A DNA stretch of 44,608 nt from Verrucomicrobiota bacterium. Its GTDB lineage: Bacteria > Verrucomicrobiota > Verrucomicrobiia > Opitutales > Opitutaceae. The stretch is taken from NCBI GenBank assembly GCA_023430565.1, contig JAEZAD010000020.1, positions 1 through 44,608 of the forward strand, given 5' to 3'. A program made the position numbers and the translations under genes. Positions 41,601-44,608 of this stretch are shown here, piece by piece. The notes below the pieces were generated by a model, which was not told the origin of the DNA, ran no database searches, and saw nothing but the letters and a program-made list of their open reading frames with translations. Each line of letters begins with the position of its first letter. Position 1 is the stretch's first letter.

Positions 41601-42639
41601 CTTCAAAGCCTTCAGCCAGGTCGATTCCTCCACCACGCGAAAATACGGCGGCACCGGCCTCGGCCTCGCGATCTCGCAACGCCTCTCCATCCTCATGGGC
41701 GGCGGCATTCGCGTCGAAAGCACCGCCGGCCAGGGCTCGTCCTTCATCTTCACCATCGCCGCCGAGGCCGCCTCGCTCAAAGCGGAGCCCGTCTTCCCGC
41801 CCGGCATCGACGCCCTGCGCAACGCCGTCGTTCTCTGCGTCGAGGATCACCCCGTCACCCAGCGCCGCCTCCGCACCATGCTCGAGCAGCTCGGCGCCTA
41901 CTGCTACTTCGCGCGCAACGCCACCGATGCCGCCGCGCTCGAAAAAGAACTCCCCGCCCCGCCCCGCCTCGTCGTCATCGACGGCGACGAAACCGAAGGT
42001 TCCTCTCCGATCGACGCCCTTCTCCACCTCAAGGTCCCGCGCCTCCTCATGCTGCCCTTCGGCCAGACCGCGCCCGCCTCACCCGGCGACGGCCAGCCGT
42101 TCACCACGATCTTCAAGCCGTTCAAAAACGCCTCGCTCCTCCACTCGCTCGCCTTCCTCTTCAACCCCGCCGCCACCGCCACCGTCAATTCGCTCTCCGC
42201 CAGCGGCCTCACCCGCCGCCTCTCGGAAGACTTCCCCCTCGACGTCCTTCTCGCCGAGGACAACACCGTCAACCAAAAGGTCGCCCTGCGCTTCCTCGAC
42301 CGCCTCGGCTACCGCGCCGACGCCGTCGGCAACGGTCTCGAAGCCGTCACCACGCTCGAGGCCCGCCACTATCATCTCGTGCTCATGGATCTTCAGATGC
42401 CCGAAATGGACGGCCTCGAAGCCAGCCGCCAGATCCGCGCCCGCCTCCCCGCCGACCGCCAGCCCAAGATCGTTGCCCTCACCGCCAACGCCATGCAGGG
42501 CGACCGCGAACGCTGCCTCGAAGCCGGCATGGACGACTACATTTCGAAGCCCGTGAAACTCCACGAAATCGAAGCCGCCATCCGCCGCCTGTTTTCGAAA
42601 TCCGAATCCGAGCTCACCCCGCCCGAATTCATCGGCTGA
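38695..42639 (+). CDS. membrane hybrid histidine kinase with CHASE-like sensor and two receivers
   Basis: This is a 1314-residue protein. Several membrane segments occupy about residues 15-245; an extracytoplasmic region at about 250-455 (including GKGIAIYSPLTRGGQQAGFV and VGEYVYRPFF) is CHASE-like, and another membrane segment follows near 465-490. Two PAS domains come next (about 515-645, ending DITARREAEQ, and 650-785, ending DITARVETEQ). His804 is in SMSHEIRTPMNGV; the ATPase has NLVNNAVKFTP, DTGIGIP and GTGLGLAIS. Receiver 1 (about 1043-1160) keeps Asp1096 and Lys1141 but lacks the usual loop after the Asp. Receiver 2 (about 1180-1300) is complete with Asp1232 in LVLMDLQMPEMDG. No HPt domain or output partner is in the window. 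It is last in a long co-directional cluster. Confidence 0.93.
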   Translation: MVHLPTMPRRTWLERTSLAIAVVLIGVGAAVLLGWWLRLDPLIQPFGTGAAIKANDALCVLLLGVVFLALDLGIAGAVWLALLPATIAALSLAENIFRVDLHIDELLVTDHLLAETADPGRMSAMSSACILLVSLVLAWRGFPRGARARLFAEAVISSITASAGFSTLLGYAASLPAVYRWGTNTATSPVSAAALLVIGLALLILAWRETMRTEGGPPSWSPMPAVVGCLTLTIILWIGLREREIAVLATKTQTAMESLANTIQYEFAAQAASIERLARIWSGVAPNAEAIWEADARERWNDSARDLGNVSIAVVNADLRTIWAFPPEEETTSASFDHSQDRTRQEAIDRARNERAPNISGTIDVGPHGKGIAIYSPLTRGGQQAGFVVGEYVYRPFFARLVNDYKLRTDYVVEIRIGNEPVFESTDPSGETPNPGLAVEKAYTIFDRRIRLSLTPSLQALKQERRFLPELALAAGFGITALLGLSVHLARSARAGQRAAELSNRKLQAENEERRRVEARLKISDERLRLALDSTQIGIFEWNVGAGHVYYSPGLWAMLGYDHGRMPATVEAWQTLIHPDDLPLYRRRVESQLGGIASFIEPEYRVRAKGGEYRWVYTRSKTVAASTAGRPTRIIGTVQDITARREAEQALRESQAETRKLSLVASKTDNPVLIASPNGTIEWVNESFTRVMEYSLDEVVGKSPADFMHGPDTDPAIVKRIRVAMAEGQGLSTDVVNYSKSGRKYHLRLEIQPIRNETGQLQNFIAIETDITARVETEQMLRRAKIEADDASRAKSEFLASMSHEIRTPMNGVIGMTSLLMETPLNPEQRDFVNTIRTSGEALLTIINDILDFSKIESGKMELEHMPFELAVCIEEALDLFALQASAKKLEIVYHIAPEIPAWIMGDITRLRQVIVNLVNNAVKFTPSGSIAIEVNRLSPPNSSSSRFMLEFTVRDTGIGIPQDRLDRLFKAFSQVDSSTTRKYGGTGLGLAISQRLSILMGGGIRVESTAGQGSSFIFTIAAEAASLKAEPVFPPGIDALRNAVVLCVEDHPVTQRRLRTMLEQLGAYCYFARNATDAAALEKELPAPPRLVVIDGDETEGSSPIDALLHLKVPRLLMLPFGQTAPASPGDGQPFTTIFKPFKNASLLHSLAFLFNPAATATVNSLSASGLTRRLSEDFPLDVLLAEDNTVNQKVALRFLDRLGYRADAVGNGLEAVTTLEARHYHLVLMDLQMPEMDGLEASRQIRARLPADRQPKIVALTANAMQGDRERCLEAGMDDYISKPVKLHEIEAAIRRLFSKSESELTPPEFIG

Positions 42640-42721
42640 TTGTCTTCCCGCAACGACGAGCAGCCTGCTCCGGCCTGTCGCGGTCAGCGGGTGGACCGTT
42701 CCCCGGGGCATTCGTCGAACA

Positions 42722-43939
42722 CTACGCGCCCAAGCCCCACGCGTTCCGCAATTCGCTCGTCTCCCACGCCGTCGCCAGCGAACGCGTCTTCAAATCCAGC
42801 ACGTCCTCCCCCGTCACTTCGCCGATCAACGCCGCCGGAACGCCGTGCATGTGCGCTTCCGAAATCACCGTTCCCACCCGCTCTGTCGCCACCTCCACCA
42901 CCGCGCGCGCCCCGCTCTCGCCAAAGATCAACGCATCCGCTCTCGCGCCGCCCAGCGGCGTCAAATCGAGCCGCGCCCCCCAAACGCGCTCGCCTCCGAG
43001 CAGCATCCCACACACCGCCGTCATCAGTCCGCCTTCGCCCACCCCGCGCGCCGCCGTCACGACTTTTGCCGTGATCAACGTCCTCAGCACTTGGTGCAAC
43101 CGCTTCTCCGCCGCCACATCCATCGCCGCGCCCCCACCCGCCCCCACCCCATGCACCGCCTCAAGAAATCGGCTGCCCCGAATCTCCGTCGGCGTCTCGC
43201 CAAGATAAACCAGCCGCTCGCCCGCCCCGCGCGCAAACGACGACACCGGTTCCGCATTCCCTTTCAAAGCCCCCAAAGCCAGCACCTCGCATTCTCCCTG
43301 CCCTGCCTCGTCGAAGCCGATCGCCTCCACCCGCACGCCAAAATCCCGCGCCACCGCAGCCACCGCGCACAACACCTCAGCGCCTCGGGCTAACACCTCA
43401 CCGCTGCACGGATTCGGCAGCGCCACCTTCACGACCAACGCCTCCGGCGTCGCCCCCACACACGCGAGCCCGCGCAGCGCTTCGACCGCCGACCACCCTC
43501 CGCCCCGCGCACTCGCCACCGTCCACGATTTCTCCTCCGCCAGGATACGCGTCGCCTCCGCCCGTTTCGCGCGCGCGTTCGCCATCGTCGAAAACGCGAG
43601 CAGCTTGAGCAACGCCGCCCGCGCCCCCGCACCATTCAAATCCCGCACCGGCGTCCCTGCCGTCGCTTCGCTCCCCACCGACTTCTCCGGCGAACCTTCC
43701 GCCGGCGCCTCGCACTCGAAACGCACCTTCACCCCTCTCGCGCCAGCCGCGCCCGCAAACGCCTCGTTGATCTCGTCGCAAACCCGCGCCACGTCCGCAG
43801 CCTCGGTTCCACTCACATCGCGCTCGCCCCGCCCGCTTCCCATCCCGCCGCTCTTCGCGAGGACCTCCGCCGCCACGCGCGAAGCAGGGCTTTCGGAGGA
43901 TTCTCCCGGCGTGACGTCGAAGCGAATTCTCACAGGCAT
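42722..43939 (-). CDS. PurL-like protein with only the second AIRS half
   Basis: This is a 405-residue protein. From about residue 120 it follows the second half of FGAM synthase PurL: WSAVEALRGLACVGATPEAL, VVKVALPNP, RLVYLGETPTEIRGSRFLEA, VAARGVGEGGLMTAV-like (in the protein TAARGVGEGGLMTAVCGMLL), ALIFGESGARAVVEV and the end VPAALIGEVTGEDVLDL. The whole first AIRS domain of PurL is missing. Motifs usually HDVSEGG and GNVSLYNE are altered, so activity is doubtful. Residues 1-110 are unassigned; their strand-helix-helix-strand pattern is loosely PurS-sized, which is only speculation. The ATG at 43939 (MPVRIRFDV) is preferred to one 12 codons upstream. It is convergent with the hybrid kinase. 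Confidence 0.75.
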   Translation of the reverse strand: MPVRIRFDVTPGESSESPASRVAAEVLAKSGGMGSGRGERDVSGTEAADVARVCDEINEAFAGAAGARGVKVRFECEAPAEGSPEKSVGSEATAGTPVRDLNGAGARAALLKLLAFSTMANARAKRAEATRILAEEKSWTVASARGGGWSAVEALRGLACVGATPEALVVKVALPNPCSGEVLARGAEVLCAVAAVARDFGVRVEAIGFDEAGQGECEVLALGALKGNAEPVSSFARGAGERLVYLGETPTEIRGSRFLEAVHGVGAGGGAAMDVAAEKRLHQVLRTLITAKVVTAARGVGEGGLMTAVCGMLLGGERVWGARLDLTPLGGARADALIFGESGARAVVEVATERVGTVISEAHMHGVPAALIGEVTGEDVLDLKTRSLATAWETSELRNAWGLGA

Positions 43940-44028
43940 CAAGGTCGTGAACGATGATCGCTCCCGCTCGCTCACCGCAAGTCTTTAGGCCGCTCGCCGC
44001 GTTGACGTTTCGCGAAGATGGAAGTCTG

Positions 44029-44358
44029 ATGCGTCGCATGAAACGGTTCACCCCGACCGTCCTCTTCATCGCAATCGCACTCGCCGCCGGCTGTCGCACC
44101 CCCGAAAAAGCCGCCGCCGCTCCCACCACCCACTACGTCACACCGACGCGCGACCAGCTCGACGATCGCATCGCGGAGCTGGAACGCGCCGGCCACACGC
44201 GCGAAGGCGCCGAACGCAAAGCCCGCCGGGAATTCGCCAGCCAGGCCTGGCAGACCAATCATTCGCAGGCCTGGGCCGCGGAGCGCGTGCGCGCCGAACG
44301 CAGCGCCCGCCGCGAGCAAATGGAAAAAGAGCTCTCCGCGTTGGAAAAAATTCCCTGA
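44029..44358 (+). CDS. small lipoprotein
   Basis: This is a 109-residue protein. A basic start (MRRMKRFTPT) and hydrophobic stretch lead to the lipobox LAAGC, so the mature protein begins with a lipidated Cys at about residue 22. The remainder is charged and helical: TRDQLDDRIAELERAGHTRE, GAERKARREFASQAWQTNHS, then QMEKELSALEKIP. The ATG at 44029 is used; the ATG three codons later is also possible. It is divergent from the PurL-like gene by 89 bases. Location is predicted to be the periplasmic face of a membrane; function unknown. Confidence 0.78.
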   Translation: MRRMKRFTPTVLFIAIALAAGCRTPEKAAAAPTTHYVTPTRDQLDDRIAELERAGHTREGAERKARREFASQAWQTNHSQAWAAERVRAERSARREQMEKELSALEKIP

Positions 44359-44383
44359 CGACCCGCGAACAATTCCGCTCGTC

Positions 44384-44608
44384 TCACCGGATGCCATACG
44401 ACGCCACCCGCTCGAGCGTCGCCTTCTGCTCCTCGCTCGCCGGCACACCGAAACCCGCCGGATGAAACGTCACCCAGCCCGCACCCGCGCGCGGATGGAA
44501 TCGTTTCACAAACGCGCTCACCCGCCCATATTCGTCATTCGCCAGCGCGACCACGTTCGCCCCCGGCTGCAACGACGCGAACGATGTCTTCAACCACGCC
44601 GGCATCCC
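44384..44608 (-). CDS. 3' end of an unrecognised gene, cut by window edge
   Basis: The last 74 codons are visible and the frame is open to the window end. The sequence (SFASLQPGANVVALANDEYG, RVSAFVKRFHPRAGAGWVTF, HPAGFGVPASEEQKATLERV) has no motif I recognise. A Met codon at 44605 is probably internal. It is convergent with the lipoprotein gene, whose stop lies 25 bases away. Confidence 0.5.
   Translation of the reverse strand, partial: GMPAWLKTSFASLQPGANVVALANDEYGRVSAFVKRFHPRAGAGWVTFHPAGFGVPASEEQKATLERVASYGIR

Overview
The window looks like chromosomal DNA from a high-GC, Gram-negative bacterium. The most likely home is a Verrucomicrobiota of the Opitutaceae type. This placement is inferred from several things: strongly C-ending codons, KDO synthesis (KdsA) and an AsmA-like envelope protein implying LPS and an outer membrane, a Gld-like ABC module with a DUF4340 partner, and many multi-PAS sensor kinases. 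No rRNA, tRNA, transposase, phage gene or CRISPR array was recognised.

Layout. (1) 1-11.7 kb is a signalling and stress block. It holds a DUF72 protein (cut by the window edge), a small membrane protein, a YciE-type DUF892 protein, a DUF2934 protein, a GAF/PAS histidine kinase overlapping its single-domain response regulator, a DUF4142 protein, a stress-type SDR, a kinase/NarL-type regulator pair, the end-joining protein Ku and an acidic small protein. (2) 12-17.3 kb is housekeeping: rsmE, a FabH-type ketosynthase, a free-standing lipoyl/E3-binding-domain protein, kdsA, pyrG and a small membrane protein. (3) 17.4-25.9 kb holds a DUF6941-like protein, a PfkB-family kinase, an apparent operon of membrane protein, winged-helix regulator, ABC ATPase and permease, two tandem membrane-anchored coiled-coil paralogues each closed by a strong terminator, and a second ABC ATPase/permease pair. 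(4) 26-30.3 kb holds proA, two paralogous secreted proteins of an unrecognised family, a small protein and birA. (5) 30.3-42.6 kb reads in one direction: GldA/GldF/GldG-like ABC proteins, a DUF4340 protein, a large AsmA-like protein and a 1314-residue hybrid kinase. (6) 42.7 kb to the end holds a PurL-like protein with only the second half of PurL, a small lipoprotein and a cut gene.

The most unusual layer is in the spacers. Almost every longer gap carries a different palindrome or short tandem 'word' repeat. These include three tracts of exactly four CTCTCAA-type heptads (one inside a coding sequence), five copies of a TCATTCTGAGCGAAGC element, paired long palindromes before proA, nested mutually exclusive palindromes before the first kinase, and a long hairpin before the PfkB kinase. 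Several strong Rho-independent terminators and one clear candidate operator (before 19403) are also visible.

How the genes may work together. The first block resembles a general-stress or desiccation set, with ferritin-like proteins, an SDR and Ku next to two sensory systems. The Gld-like module, DUF4340 protein, AsmA-like protein and hybrid kinase form one long co-directional envelope-associated cluster. All functional links between neighbours are inferences from position.
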